Positions 1 through 8,400 of a DNA stretch of 16,243 nucleotides are shown here, piece after piece. The stretch spans positions 1 to 16,243 of the forward strand of contig JBJKPP010000240.1 of assembly GCA_046706145.1 (NCBI GenBank). The letters run 5' to 3'. Position 1 is the first letter of the stretch. Each line of letters opens with the position of its first letter. Below the pieces are notes generated by a model. It ran no database searches. It had not been told where the DNA came from and worked only from the letters and a program-made list of their open reading frames with translations. Source of the stretch: JBJKPP01 sp046706145 (GTDB taxonomy: Bacteria > Bacteroidota > Ignavibacteria > Ignavibacteriales > Ignavibacteriaceae). Position numbers and translations under genes: made by a program.

Positions 1-1
1 G

Positions 2-742
2 AGTTTAACTATACTGGAAACAGTTGAGGAAGTCTCTGAAGGTAAAACTCAAGCGGAACTTAGAACTTTGCTGGGCTGCTTTCTTTTCTCAGGTGATGAT
101 GTATATAAACAGGTTAGAGTTCTTTCCGGCGGTGAAAAAAGCAGGGTGGCTCTGGCAAAAATCCTCCTCACTAAAACAAACTTGATAATTCTGGATGAAC
201 CTACAAACCATCTAGATATTTCTTCAAAAGAAGTGCTGCAAAGTGCTCTACTCAATTTTTCCGGTTCTTTAATTCTTGTTTCACATGATATAGATTTCCT
301 TAGACCAATTGTAAACAAAATAGTGGACATCAGGAAAGGAATTGTAAAAGTCTTCCCGGGAGATATTGATTATTACCTTGCAAAAAAAGAAGAACTTGCC
401 GCTGAAGAAACGACTGAAAATAATGGTGGGAATAATAAAAATACTTCCCTATCGCGCAAAGAGCAAAAGAAAATTGAGGCTGAATTTAGACAAAGAAAAT
501 ATGCTGAAACAAAAGATTTAGCAGAAAAAATAAATGAATTAGAAAAGAAAATCAGTCTGCTCGAAGAAACCGAAAAAGATATTATGAAAATCCTTTCGGA
601 GCCGGATACCTACAAAAATCAGGAATTAGTAAAACAGAAGAACATTGAATTAAATTCACTAAGAGAAAAACTTAAAGCTAATCTGTCCGAGTGGGAAACA
701 GCAACTAATGAACTTCAAAAAGTAGAAGCTAAGTTTACCTAA
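2..742 (+). CDS. ABC-F family ATP-binding protein, C-terminal part (5' end outside window)
   Basis: This is the second nucleotide-binding domain and the C-terminal tail of an ABC-F protein, a soluble twin-ATPase family that acts on ribosomes rather than in transport. The frame is open from base 2, so the gene begins before the window. The ABC signature LSGGEKSR, the Walker B segment LIILDEPTNHLD and the H-loop SHD are all present in the usual order. The NHLD after Walker B is typical of ABC-F/Uup-like proteins. After the ATPase core comes a Gly/Asn-rich linker and a charged, Glu/Lys-rich tail of about 100 residues, predicted coiled coil, resembling the Uup/YdiF-type C-terminal domain. The Walker A of this domain is upstream and not visible. 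The stop overlaps the convergent ROK gene by 8 bases. Whether it is a housekeeping (Uup/YbiT/YdiF-like) or an antibiotic-protection ABC-F cannot be told; the long coiled tail favours housekeeping. Confidence 0.93.
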   Translation, partial: SLTILETVEEVSEGKTQAELRTLLGCFLFSGDDVYKQVRVLSGGEKSRVALAKILLTKTNLIILDEPTNHLDISSKEVLQSALLNFSGSLILVSHDIDFLRPIVNKIVDIRKGIVKVFPGDIDYYLAKKEELAAEETTENNGGNNKNTSLSRKEQKKIEAEFRQRKYAETKDLAEKINELEKKISLLEETEKDIMKILSEPDTYKNQELVKQKNIELNSLREKLKANLSEWETATNELQKVEAKFT

Positions 743-1694
743 TCTTGATTTTCAAAACTTCCTCAGCAAGCACTACCCCACCCATAAGGGCCGCATCATC
801 ACCCAACTTACTCGGCACTATTTTTAATCCCTTTACAGCATCTTCAAGAGAAAATATATTAAAGGCAGATTTAATCTTAGGAATCATAAATCCATGTAGA
901 GCTTCAATTACGCCGCCGCCCAAAACAATCATGTCTAAGTTCAGTAAATTATTTATACTTGCAAGAGTTTTACCAATAACTGTACACGCTTCCGAGACCC
1001 TGTTAACAGCAACTTTGTCATTGTGTTTAATTGCATTTGCTAAAATCTTACTTTTTATTTTTTCTTTTTCCTTTACTGTTTCGATTAAAATGCTGTGTTT
1101 GCCGTTATTTATATCTTCAACAATATTCCTTTCGATGGCTGTTCTACTGGCTACAGCCTCAAAACATCCGGTTCTGCCGCAATTACACCTCGGGCCATCG
1201 TCTTGAACATGAAAATGACCAATCTCGCCGGCAACAAAATTACTTCCTCTATACAATTTTCTCTCAAAGACAAGTGCGGCACCTATCCCGGTTCCGACGA
1301 AAACAACCAAAATATCCTTAGCATCTTTTCCGGTGCCGTAATTTTTGACTCCAAGCGCGCCTACATTTACGTCATTTTCTATAAGAATCGGTATTGAATA
1401 ATGTTTAGAAAGTTTCTTTCTCAAATCAAAATCCTTAATGCCAAGATTAGGAGCAAACCCAATCTTTCCACTGAATGGATTTAGAGAGCCGGGGATGCCA
1501 ATGCAAATAGCTTTTGCATCTTTTTTCTTTAATTTCGAACTAGATAAAATCTTATCAATAATTTCTTTCAGGTCAGTTACATACTCATTCTGATTTTTTC
1601 TAAATATTGTAGGTTTTTTAGTTCTATATAAAATTTTTTCTTTACCTACTGCTGCTCCTAAAATTTTGGTTCCGCCCATATCAATGGAAATCAC
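735..1694 (-). CDS. ROK family sugar kinase (glucokinase-like)
   Basis: This is a cytoplasmic ATP-dependent sugar kinase of the ROK family, most likely glucokinase or an N-acetylhexosamine kinase. With the GTG start, the phosphate-binding motif DMGGTK is at residues 5-10. The catalytic Asp is in IENDVN (D108), followed by the second ATP loop VGTGIG. The ROK zinc site is complete: EIGH at 157-160, then C170-x-C172-x4-C177. There is no N-terminal DNA-binding helix-turn-helix, so it is an enzyme and not a ROK repressor. Length (319 aa) is typical. The GTG has no nearby SD. A strong GAAAGGAG lies six bases before an in-frame CTG at 1709, which would add five residues (start MKSKYV). The frame has a stop just upstream and no ATG or TTG in between. 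Its 3' end overlaps the convergent ABC-F gene. Substrate specificity is not resolvable here. Confidence 0.93.
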   Translation of the reverse strand: MISIDMGGTKILGAAVGKEKILYRTKKPTIFRKNQNEYVTDLKEIIDKILSSSKLKKKDAKAICIGIPGSLNPFSGKIGFAPNLGIKDFDLRKKLSKHYSIPILIENDVNVGALGVKNYGTGKDAKDILVVFVGTGIGAALVFERKLYRGSNFVAGEIGHFHVQDDGPRCNCGRTGCFEAVASRTAIERNIVEDINNGKHSILIETVKEKEKIKSKILANAIKHNDKVAVNRVSEACTVIGKTLASINNLLNLDMIVLGGGVIEALHGFMIPKIKSAFNIFSLEDAVKGLKIVPSKLGDDAALMGGVVLAEEVLKIKIR

Positions 1695-1715
1695 ATATTT
1701 GCTTTTCAGTTGAAT

Positions 1716-1723
1716 CTCCTTTC
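1716..1723 (-). promoter_or_regulatory. Strong Shine-Dalgarno placed for a CTG start of the ROK kinase
   Basis: On the minus strand this reads GAAAGGAG. It sits six bases before an in-frame CTG (1709-1707) but about 21 bases before the GTG at 1694. The spacing is right for CTG and too long for GTG, so the site questions the GTG start. Confidence 0.6.
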
Positions 1724-1843
1724 TTGTTAATAATTTTTAGAGATGCACTAAAAAACTAAAGAAGATAATTCAAATTTCAAAAAAAGAATTAATTATCAAG
1801 TGTGATATTTGTTTATAAAAAGCTCATTGCATAATTTTCAATC

Positions 1844-2629
1844 ATGACTTCATTAAAACCATTAAGAAGATTCGGACAAAATTATCTTGTTGATAAGAAT
1901 GTTATTAATAAAATCATAAAAGAAATCTCACCCCAACAGGACGAAGAGATTATCGAAATCGGCCCTGGAACAGGATCGCTGACTGAAGAATTGTTGAAAG
2001 GAACTTCCAAAATTACTGCTATTGAGATTGATAAAAGAGCTTCAGAAGTTCTAACATCTAAATTTCAATCACTAAACTTAATAAATGATGATTTCCTAGA
2101 CATTGATTTACAGAAATTATGTAACGGAAACAGGTTAAGAATAGTCGGCAACATTCCTTATAATATAACATCCCCCATTCTTTTCAAACTAATAAAAAAT
2201 AATGAATTTATATCAGATGCTGTATTAATGGTACAATTTGAAGTGGCAAAAAGAATAACAGGAAAAATTGGCACAAAAGACTATGGAATATTAGCTGTGC
2301 TAATTCAATATTTCTGCGATCCAAGATTATGTTTCAAAATATCTCCCAATGTTTTCTACCCAAGACCCAGGGTTTATTCTGCCGTGATTCATCTTTTTTT
2401 CAGAAGCGACGTCCTTACTGGAAAGAAAAAGGAATTATTTATAAAGATTGTAAAAACTTCTTTTGGAAAAAGAAGAAAAACACTTAAAAATTCCTTAAGT
2501 AATGGTATATTTGAAAAATTAAATTTTTCCAATTCAGGAATAAATTTATCTTTAAGAGCGGAGCAGTTAAGTATTGATAATTTCATTGACCTTACGAATT
2601 TTGCTTTCGACAACTTAGATGAATTTTAG
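1844..2629 (+). CDS. rsmA: 16S rRNA (adenine1518/1519-N6)-dimethyltransferase
   Basis: This enzyme (RsmA, also KsgA) uses S-adenosylmethionine to dimethylate two adjacent adenines in the 3' terminal hairpin of 16S rRNA, late in small-subunit assembly. The N-terminal family signature RRFGQNYLVD is at residues 8-17. The SAM-binding loop IEIGPGTGSLTE is at 37-48, the acidic end of the second strand is EID (61-63), and the catalytic NIPY motif is at 103-106. The C-terminal region carries the KsgA-type PRPRVYSAV stretch and a basic KTSFGKRRKTLKN helix. Length (261 aa) is normal. The ATG has no SD; the leader is A/T-rich. It is the first gene of a tight plus-strand run and is divergent from the ROK kinase, so 1724-1843 must hold promoters for both. 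Confidence 0.97.
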   Translation: MTSLKPLRRFGQNYLVDKNVINKIIKEISPQQDEEIIEIGPGTGSLTEELLKGTSKITAIEIDKRASEVLTSKFQSLNLINDDFLDIDLQKLCNGNRLRIVGNIPYNITSPILFKLIKNNEFISDAVLMVQFEVAKRITGKIGTKDYGILAVLIQYFCDPRLCFKISPNVFYPRPRVYSAVIHLFFRSDVLTGKKKELFIKIVKTSFGKRRKTLKNSLSNGIFEKLNFSNSGINLSLRAEQLSIDNFIDLTNFAFDNLDEF

Positions 2630-2644
2630 AACTCATTCTTTTAG

Positions 2645-3598
2645 ATGAATAAATTTAAGACCTACTTATATCACCTTAAGGCATTTGACCTAATCGTAGT
2701 AATTTTCTATTCCCTACTAGTTTTACTGAACGCAATTTATTCTTTCAAAATTTCAGTTTGGTATGATCTCATTATCCTAAACTTACTTATCATATTTGTC
2801 GCTTTCCTTATTGCTTTTTTTGAAACCAAGTACGAGAATAGATTCTGGAAAATAGTTCATTATTTATACATAGCTCCTCTAATTTTATTTACTTTCAAAG
2901 AACTTCATTATCTCATCAGACCCATTAGAGGACAGGATTACGACTGGTTATTTATTAAGATAGACCGATTCATTTTCGGAGGAGATCCTACACATTTTCT
3001 ATACCATCATGTAGCTTTCCCTGCACTAACTGAATTACTGCAAATTGTTTATAGTTCCTTTTACTTCTTGCCTTTAATACTTGCCTTAGTTTTATTGAGA
3101 AAAAGAAGATTTCTTGCCTGCGATTTTGCAGTTTTCTCAGTGATATATGGATTCTATCTTTCATATGTAGGATATTTTATTCTTCCAGGGATTGGTCCCA
3201 GGTTCACTTTATATAATTTTGCCAATCTAAATAAAGAACTTCCGGGATTATACCTTACAAACTTTTTAAGATATATGATAGATATTGGCGAATCCATTCC
3301 TAAACATGTTTTGAATCCTGCAAACTATGTTCAGAGAGATGTTTTCCCAAGCGGCCATACAATGATCACTTTGATTGTAATGTATCTGTCCGTCAAATTA
3401 AGAAGCCGCTCAAGATATTTTTTTGTACCGTGGGGACTGTTATTGATTTTTGCTACAGTCTATTTGAGATATCATTATTTTATTGACCTTGTAGGAGGTT
3501 TAATCTTTATGATATTTTCTATTTGGTCGGGGAAATATATTTTCAATTGGTGGAGAAAAAAAACGGGAGAAAAAGAATTCCAGTATGAAGAATCCTGA
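2645..3598 (+). CDS. PAP2_3-type integral membrane phosphatase / phosphotransferase
   Basis: This is a polytopic inner-membrane protein of the PAP2 (type 2 phosphatidic acid phosphatase) superfamily, in the branch that includes Aur1 inositol-phosphorylceramide synthases. Hydrophobic segments lie near residues 12-32, 40-60, 72-85, 135-152, 160-182, 240-252, 262-276 and 281-297. The catalytic histidines sit in PSGH (235-238) and in RYHYFID (275-281; His277, Asp281). A GPR motif at 184-186 is also typical of this branch. It probably hydrolyses or transfers a phosphate or phospho-headgroup on a lipid; the real substrate is unknown. It starts 15 bases after rsmA and ends 18 bases before ubiE, so the three are probably one transcript. 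No SD is visible. It is unrelated in detail to the other PAP2 protein at 12862. Confidence 0.85.
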   Translation: MNKFKTYLYHLKAFDLIVVIFYSLLVLLNAIYSFKISVWYDLIILNLLIIFVAFLIAFFETKYENRFWKIVHYLYIAPLILFTFKELHYLIRPIRGQDYDWLFIKIDRFIFGGDPTHFLYHHVAFPALTELLQIVYSSFYFLPLILALVLLRKRRFLACDFAVFSVIYGFYLSYVGYFILPGIGPRFTLYNFANLNKELPGLYLTNFLRYMIDIGESIPKHVLNPANYVQRDVFPSGHTMITLIVMYLSVKLRSRSRYFFVPWGLLLIFATVYLRYHYFIDLVGGLIFMIFSIWSGKYIFNWWRKKTGEKEFQYEES

Positions 3599-3616
3599 AA
3601 AACAATACAAACTTAA

Positions 3617-4303
3617 ATGACGGACAATAAGAAAACACAAGTTAAAAAAATATTTGATTCGATTGCCAAAAGGTATGACTTACTAAATCATCTGCTTAGT
3701 TTCGGAACTGATGTTTACTGGCGCAAAAAGGCCTTAAAACTAACAAAGTTAAATAAAAACTCGATTATATTGGATGTAGCCTGTGGAACCGGAGATTTCG
3801 CAATAGAGGCTAAGAAACATGAAATTAAAGAAATATTTGGTGCGGATTTTTCCCTTAATATGTTAAAACTCTTCGCAGAAAAAGATAAGCGGATGAAGGG
3901 TAAAACAATCCAGATGGTTGCAGAAAGCCTACCGATAAAAACTGACTCTGTTTCCAACATTACAGTGGCTTTTGGCGCAAGAAATTTTTACGATATCCAA
4001 AAAGCTTTTGATAATTTTTTCTACTCCTTGAAAAAAGGTGGAAGGGCAACTATTTTGGAGTTTCGCATGCCCTCTAGCAAGTTCTTTAAATTCATTTACA
4101 AAACCTACTTTACTCGCGTTTTACCTACTCTTGGAGGGATAATTTCAGGAGATAAGGAAGCCTACAAATATTTGCCAAAATCTGTAGAAGAGTTTGATGA
4201 AAAGATTAATCTCGAGCAGCTTTTCAAAAATTCCGGATTTGCAAAGGTGGAAAATTACAATCTTACCTTAGGGATAGTTCAGGTAGTAATAGGAATAAAG
4301 TAG
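3617..4303 (+). CDS. ubiE: Demethylmenaquinone methyltransferase (UbiE/MenG)
   Basis: This is a SAM-dependent C-methyltransferase that performs the last step of menaquinone synthesis, demethylmenaquinone to menaquinone, at the inner membrane. The family signature is clear: KIFDSIAKRYDLLNHLLSFG at residues 11-30, followed by the W-R-K-K-A stretch. The SAM loop LDVACGTGD is at 52-60, and the late YKYLPKSVEEF motif is present. Length (228 aa) is typical. The gene ends five bases from the convergent rdgB stop codon. It follows a lipid-type PAP2 gene, consistent with a membrane-lipid/quinone theme, but the grouping may simply be chance. In organisms that make only menaquinone the gene is often called menG or menH; no ubiquinone gene is visible here to decide. 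Confidence 0.96.
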   Translation: MTDNKKTQVKKIFDSIAKRYDLLNHLLSFGTDVYWRKKALKLTKLNKNSIILDVACGTGDFAIEAKKHEIKEIFGADFSLNMLKLFAEKDKRMKGKTIQMVAESLPIKTDSVSNITVAFGARNFYDIQKAFDNFFYSLKKGGRATILEFRMPSSKFFKFIYKTYFTRVLPTLGGIISGDKEAYKYLPKSVEEFDEKINLEQLFKNSGFAKVENYNLTLGIVQVVIGIK

Positions 4304-4308
4304 GTTAG

Positions 4309-4914
4309 CTAATGATCAGAACTTTGAAAATACTCCTTCATTAATTCATGCAGTTTATTAAAAGCCTTCGCTCTATGACTAATTTTATTCTTTTCTTCAA
4401 GACTTAGCTCAGCCATGGTGCAATCAAAACCTTCGGGAACAAAATATGGGTCATATCCAAATCCGTTTTTTCCCCTGGGCGTACTTATTATTTTACCTCT
4501 CGCTTCATCTTCGGCAGCTAAGTAGTTTGTTCCGTCATAAAAAACAGCACAGCAAACATATCTGGCAAAATGTGGTTCTTCAAAACTTTCTAATTCTTTA
4601 ATCAGTTTTCTGTTGTTTTCATCATCAGTAGCATTTTCACCTGAATATCGGGCTGAGTAAACGCCAGGTCTGCCGCCGAGTTGCTCTAATTCAATTCCAG
4701 AATCATCAGAAATAGTTGCAATTTTAAATCTGTTAAAAACTTCAAGAGCCTTAATTTTTGAATTTTCTTCAAACGTATGACCTGTTTCGTCTATCTCCAT
4801 ATTTCCATCTAACTCAAGCAATGAAAGTATGTCGAGGTTCAAATCGCCGAAAATCTTTCCCACTTCTATTATTTTTCCACTGTTTTTTGAAGCTAATATT
4901 ACTTTTTTTACCAT
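4309..4914 (-). CDS. rdgB: dITP/XTP pyrophosphatase (RdgB/HAM1 family)
   Basis: This soluble enzyme hydrolyses dITP, ITP and XTP to monophosphates and pyrophosphate, keeping deaminated purines out of DNA and RNA. The N-terminal ILASKNSGKIIEV holds the substrate-binding Ser/Asn/Lys triad. SDDSG, with the metal-binding Asp pair, is at residues 69-73, GFGYDP at 151-156 and SHRAKAF at 179-185. All are hallmarks of the family, and the length (201 aa) is normal. I chose the ATG at 4914 because the protein then begins MVKKVILASKN, as in homologues. An in-frame TTG at 4929 would add five residues without a better SD. It lies 41 bases after the DUF4404-like gene on the same strand, so the two are probably co-transcribed. 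Confidence 0.96.
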   Translation of the reverse strand: MVKKVILASKNSGKIIEVGKIFGDLNLDILSLLELDGNMEIDETGHTFEENSKIKALEVFNRFKIATISDDSGIELEQLGGRPGVYSARYSGENATDDENNRKLIKELESFEEPHFARYVCCAVFYDGTNYLAAEDEARGKIISTPRGKNGFGYDPYFVPEGFDCTMAELSLEEKNKISHRAKAFNKLHELMKEYFQSSDH

Positions 4915-4955
4915 CTTGTTACTGTCCAATCTGCAATTATGTAGTGCTAAAAATT

Positions 4956-5228
4956 CTAGATACCCAGATTGCTCAATGTTTGAATTACTATATCGAGTGA
5001 TTCTGTAATTTCCGGATGTTTCGTTTCAAACTTAATTGCGTAATCCTTAAAATTTTGAATGATACTTTCTTTTTCATTAATTATTTTTTCGTGTGAATTT
5101 TCCAAAACGTTCTGAATATCAATCTCAAGATTCTCGAGTGCCTCTTTAGTTTCTGCATCCACATGTTTGATATTTTTTAGTTGATTATGAATTTTTTCAA
5201 ACTCATTCCTCAATTTTTCTTGTTTCAT
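4956..5228 (-). CDS. DUF4404-like small helical protein
   Basis: This encodes a 90-residue acidic, almost wholly alpha-helical protein with no signal peptide or membrane segment. The pattern resembles DUF4404: an N-terminal heptad-like helix (KLRNEFEKIHNQL), a VDAETKEALENLEIDI segment, and an ending with the form F-x-x-x-HP-x-(12-13)-LSNLGI. The domain match is from memory and not verified. Function is unknown. Start: an in-frame TTG at 5285 opens a longer frame, but the ATG at 5228 has AAAGG seven bases upstream (5236-5240) and gives the family-like N-terminus. It precedes rdgB on the same strand and diverges from the large outer-membrane fusion gene, with about 210 bases between their starts. 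Confidence 0.75.
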   Translation of the reverse strand: MKQEKLRNEFEKIHNQLKNIKHVDAETKEALENLEIDIQNVLENSHEKIINEKESIIQNFKDYAIKFETKHPEITESLDIVIQTLSNLGI

Positions 5229-5235
5229 ATTTCTA

Positions 5236-5240
5236 CCTTT
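5236..5240 (-). promoter_or_regulatory. Shine-Dalgarno deciding the start of the DUF4404-like gene
   Basis: AAAGG on the minus strand lies seven bases before the ATG at 5228. It supports this start over the in-frame TTG at 5285. Confidence 0.55.
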
Positions 5241-5355
5241 AAGTAAATATATTAGTTTCTGATTAACGAGATTTTTGTCATACAAGTTACAAATATCTTC
5301 GATTTATGTTAATATGAGGGGGTATGACTTAGATCAATGGCATTATGATGGTAAA

Positions 5356-5389
5356 TTTTTGTAATTTTATATGAACTAAGTTTTTGTAA
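5356..5389 (+). repeat. Short direct repeat in the promoter region of the fusion gene
   Basis: TTTTTGTAA occurs at 5356-5364 and 5381-5389, 25 bases apart, in the gap between the divergent DUF4404-like and fusion genes. It may be a regulator half-site pair or promoter DNA, or chance in AT-rich sequence. Confidence 0.25.
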
Positions 5390-5428
5390 ATTAAACCCTT
5401 ACGCATAAGATTTGTCTAAAAATGTAAT

Positions 5429-5434
5429 AAAGGA
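5429..5434 (+). promoter_or_regulatory. Shine-Dalgarno deciding the start of the outer-membrane fusion gene
   Basis: AAAGGA lies four bases before the ATG at 5439. The competing TTG at 5412 has no SD and would place nine extra residues before an otherwise normal signal peptide. Confidence 0.65.
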
Positions 5435-5438
5435 TTTT

Positions 5439-8400
5439 ATGGGCCGAGCAGAAAACCTTAAATATTTTTCTATTCTGATTATCATCTCCATATTTCTTTT
5501 CTCCGCAGTTGCGGAGGCACAATATTTTGGACAGAATAAAGTCGTTTATAATAAATTCCATTTCAAAGAACTCCATACACAACATTTTGACATTTATTAC
5601 TATCCTGAAGAAAAAGAAGGGGTAAAATATGCGGGAGAAATGGCTGAAAGATGGTATGCAAGGCACTCGATAATGTTCGATGATTCTTTAAGGGGAAAAC
5701 AGCCTTTAATTCTTTATGCGAGTTTTCCTCAATTTGCTCAAACAAATGTAACCCAGGGTATGATAGGACAAGGAACCGGCGGTTTCACAGAACCTCTACT
5801 AAGAAGAATAGTTGTGCCTTTCGCTGGCCCTTTGAGCGAGACAAATCATGTAATCGGCCACGAATTAGTTCATGCATTTCAGTATAACTTAGGCGGAAAT
5901 AACGGAATGCAAAATAAGGTGGAGAAACTCCCGCTATGGTTTATTGAAGGAATGGCAGAATATTTTTCTCTTGGTCCAGACGATCCCTTTACTGCAATGT
6001 GGATGCGGGATGCTGCTTTAACGAAATTACCAAACGTGAAAGACCTGGAAGACCCGCAATATTTTCCATATAGATATGGGCAGGCTTTGTTGGCTTATAT
6101 CGGCGGGGAATGGGGCGACAAAAAAATAAATGATTTGTTGCGGTATAGCTTATTCACAGGAGACATTTACACTGCTTTGGATACAGTACTGCATATTTCT
6201 ACAGATTCGCTATCCAAAGATTGGCACCAAGCAATTCATGCCCAATATGACACATTAAAGAAGCTAACGGTAGTTGATCCATCAATTTATGGCAAAGAAT
6301 TGATCAAAGGTGAAGAAGGGGGAGGAGAACTTAATGTGTCTCCTGTTTTAAGTCCGGATGGAAATAACATTGCTTTCTTTTCCACAAGGAATTTATTTTC
6401 TGTAGATATTTTTCTTGCTGATGCAAAAACAGGAAAAATTAAGAAAACAATCTTGAAGACTGCTTTGAGCGCGCATCTACAGTCACTCGAATTCATAAAT
6501 TCTGCTGGCGCATGGGATCCCACCGGAAAGTATTTCCTATTTATTACCACCAAGGATGGAAGGCCAACGTTATCTATTCTTGATGTTGATAACGATGAAA
6601 TTACAAAAGAAGTTAAGATCGACAAATTATCAGAAATTACAAATGCTTCATGGTCACCGGATGGTAAATCGATTGTATTATCAGCTATAACAGGGGGATT
6701 ATCTAACATGTATCTTTACAATTTGGACAGTGGGAAACTGGAGGCTTTAACTAATGATGCATATGCTGAAATGCAGCCTGAGTTTTCTCCCGATGGTGAA
6801 AAAATCGTTTTCTCTACTGATAGATTTACAACAAATCTTGCAGACCTGGATTTGGGAAATTATGAGTTAGCTGTTTATGACCTTTCCACAAAGAAAATTG
6901 AAAGATTAAAATGTTTTGACAATGCTAAGAATATCAATCCACAATGGTCAGCAGATGGGAAAAGTATCTTTTTCCTTTCTAATCAAAATGGAATTACTGA
7001 TATCTATAAACTTAATCTAACGGACAATTCTATTTCTCAGCTAACAAATCTCTACACAGGTGTTAGTGGAATAGCTAACCTAAGTCCTGCACTTTCCGTG
7101 GCTGGTAAAAATAACGAAATGGTTTACAGTGTTTATGAACACGGCAAATATAGCATTTACTCTTATGATTTAAACCAACCACATAATGTAAACATTGTAA
7201 AACTAGAAAATCTTTCTGCCGGGGATCTTCCGCCTGTTTTTAGGGTTTCCAATACTTTGGTAAACAACATGCAGAATCCCAAAATCGGTTTCCCTGCGGA
7301 CTCAACATTCAGATACAGCGACTACGATGCTTCGCTCTCGTTAGTTGGATTAATTCAGCCTGCTTTAGGAGGAGGCGTCGATAGGTTTGGATCTTACGTC
7401 AGCGGCGGTGTGTCTCTTTTATGGAGCGATATGTTAGGAGATCATAATCTCGCAACAGCCCTCCAAATCGAGTCTGCTGAATCTTTCAAGTTTAATAACA
7501 TCTATGCATATGTTGGCTATTTAAATACTGCTAACAGATGGGCATGGGGAGGTATTGCGCAACAGGTACCTTACTTACTAAGCACATATGGTGAGGGCAT
7601 TGGAACAGTAAATAATGAGCTTGCTGATATTCAGTACCAGGAAATAATACAAGAAATAGATAGGAATGTTCAAGCTATACTTCAATATCCGTTTAGCCAG
7701 GAAACCAGGATTGAACTTTCTGGGGGCTTTGAAAATATTAGTTATCGAGATCAGGTAATTGAACAGGCATATTCCTTAAACACCGGCAATTTGATTTTGA
7801 ACTCAACTCAGGATCTGCCCGTGCCTAATGCTCTAAATTTGGGCGAACTGAGTGTAGCATACGTTTTTGATAACAGCATATTTGGTGCTACCGATCCCAT
7901 CTTAGGCCAAAGATACCGATTCGAAGTAACACCCATTTTCGGAAGCCTTGACATGGTTAATGTTTTAGGGGATTACAGATTATATTTAATGCCCGTTAGA
8001 CCTTTTACAATTGCAGCGAGACTCCTGCACTTCGGAAGATATGGAGGAGGCGCGGATGATAGCAGGCTTTATCCTTTGTATATTGGTGACCCAGGTTTAG
8101 TACGGGGTTATGATTATAATTCTATTAGTGCAAGTGAGATCGCTGCTGACAGCACTTTATACGATAGACTCTTGGGCAGCAAAATCTTGGTTGGCAATCT
8201 TGAACTTCGATTCCCTCTTTTTGGTGTCTTTGGACTTGGAAGCGGTTACTACGGATTCTTCCCAATTGAATTTGCAGCTTTTTACGATGCTGGAGTTACA
8301 TGGCATAACGGCGTTAAACCGTTTAGTCAAGATAAACCGGTTAGCAGTGCAGGCGTAGGATTAAGAATTAATCTCCTGGGAATGGCCGTAGGAGAAATAG

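Noticed and set aside
745..1206. 153-codon open frame on the plus strand opposite the ROK kinase
   Set aside because: It is fully antisense to a gene with complete family motifs, its translation is Leu/Ser/Thr-rich without recognisable motifs, and no SD precedes it.
1804..1811. GATATTTG before rsmA (and another on the minus strand at 5290-5297) as a Bacteroidota-type -7 promoter box
   Set aside because: Each matches TAnnTTTG at seven of eight positions, but neither has a TTG -33 element at the right distance.
4915..4929. TTG start giving five extra residues to RdgB
   Set aside because: The ATG at 4914 yields the family-typical N-terminus and the TTG has no better ribosome site.
5229..5285. 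TTG start giving 19 extra residues to the DUF4404-like protein
   Set aside because: The ATG at 5228 has a properly spaced AAAGG and matches the expected family start.
5412..5438. TTG start giving nine extra residues to the outer-membrane fusion protein
   Set aside because: No SD precedes the TTG, while the ATG at 5439 has AAAGGA upstream and begins a normal signal peptide.
6287..6709. 140-codon antisense open frame inside the fusion gene
   Set aside because: It lies opposite the propeller-coding region, whose SPDG repeats fix the true frame.
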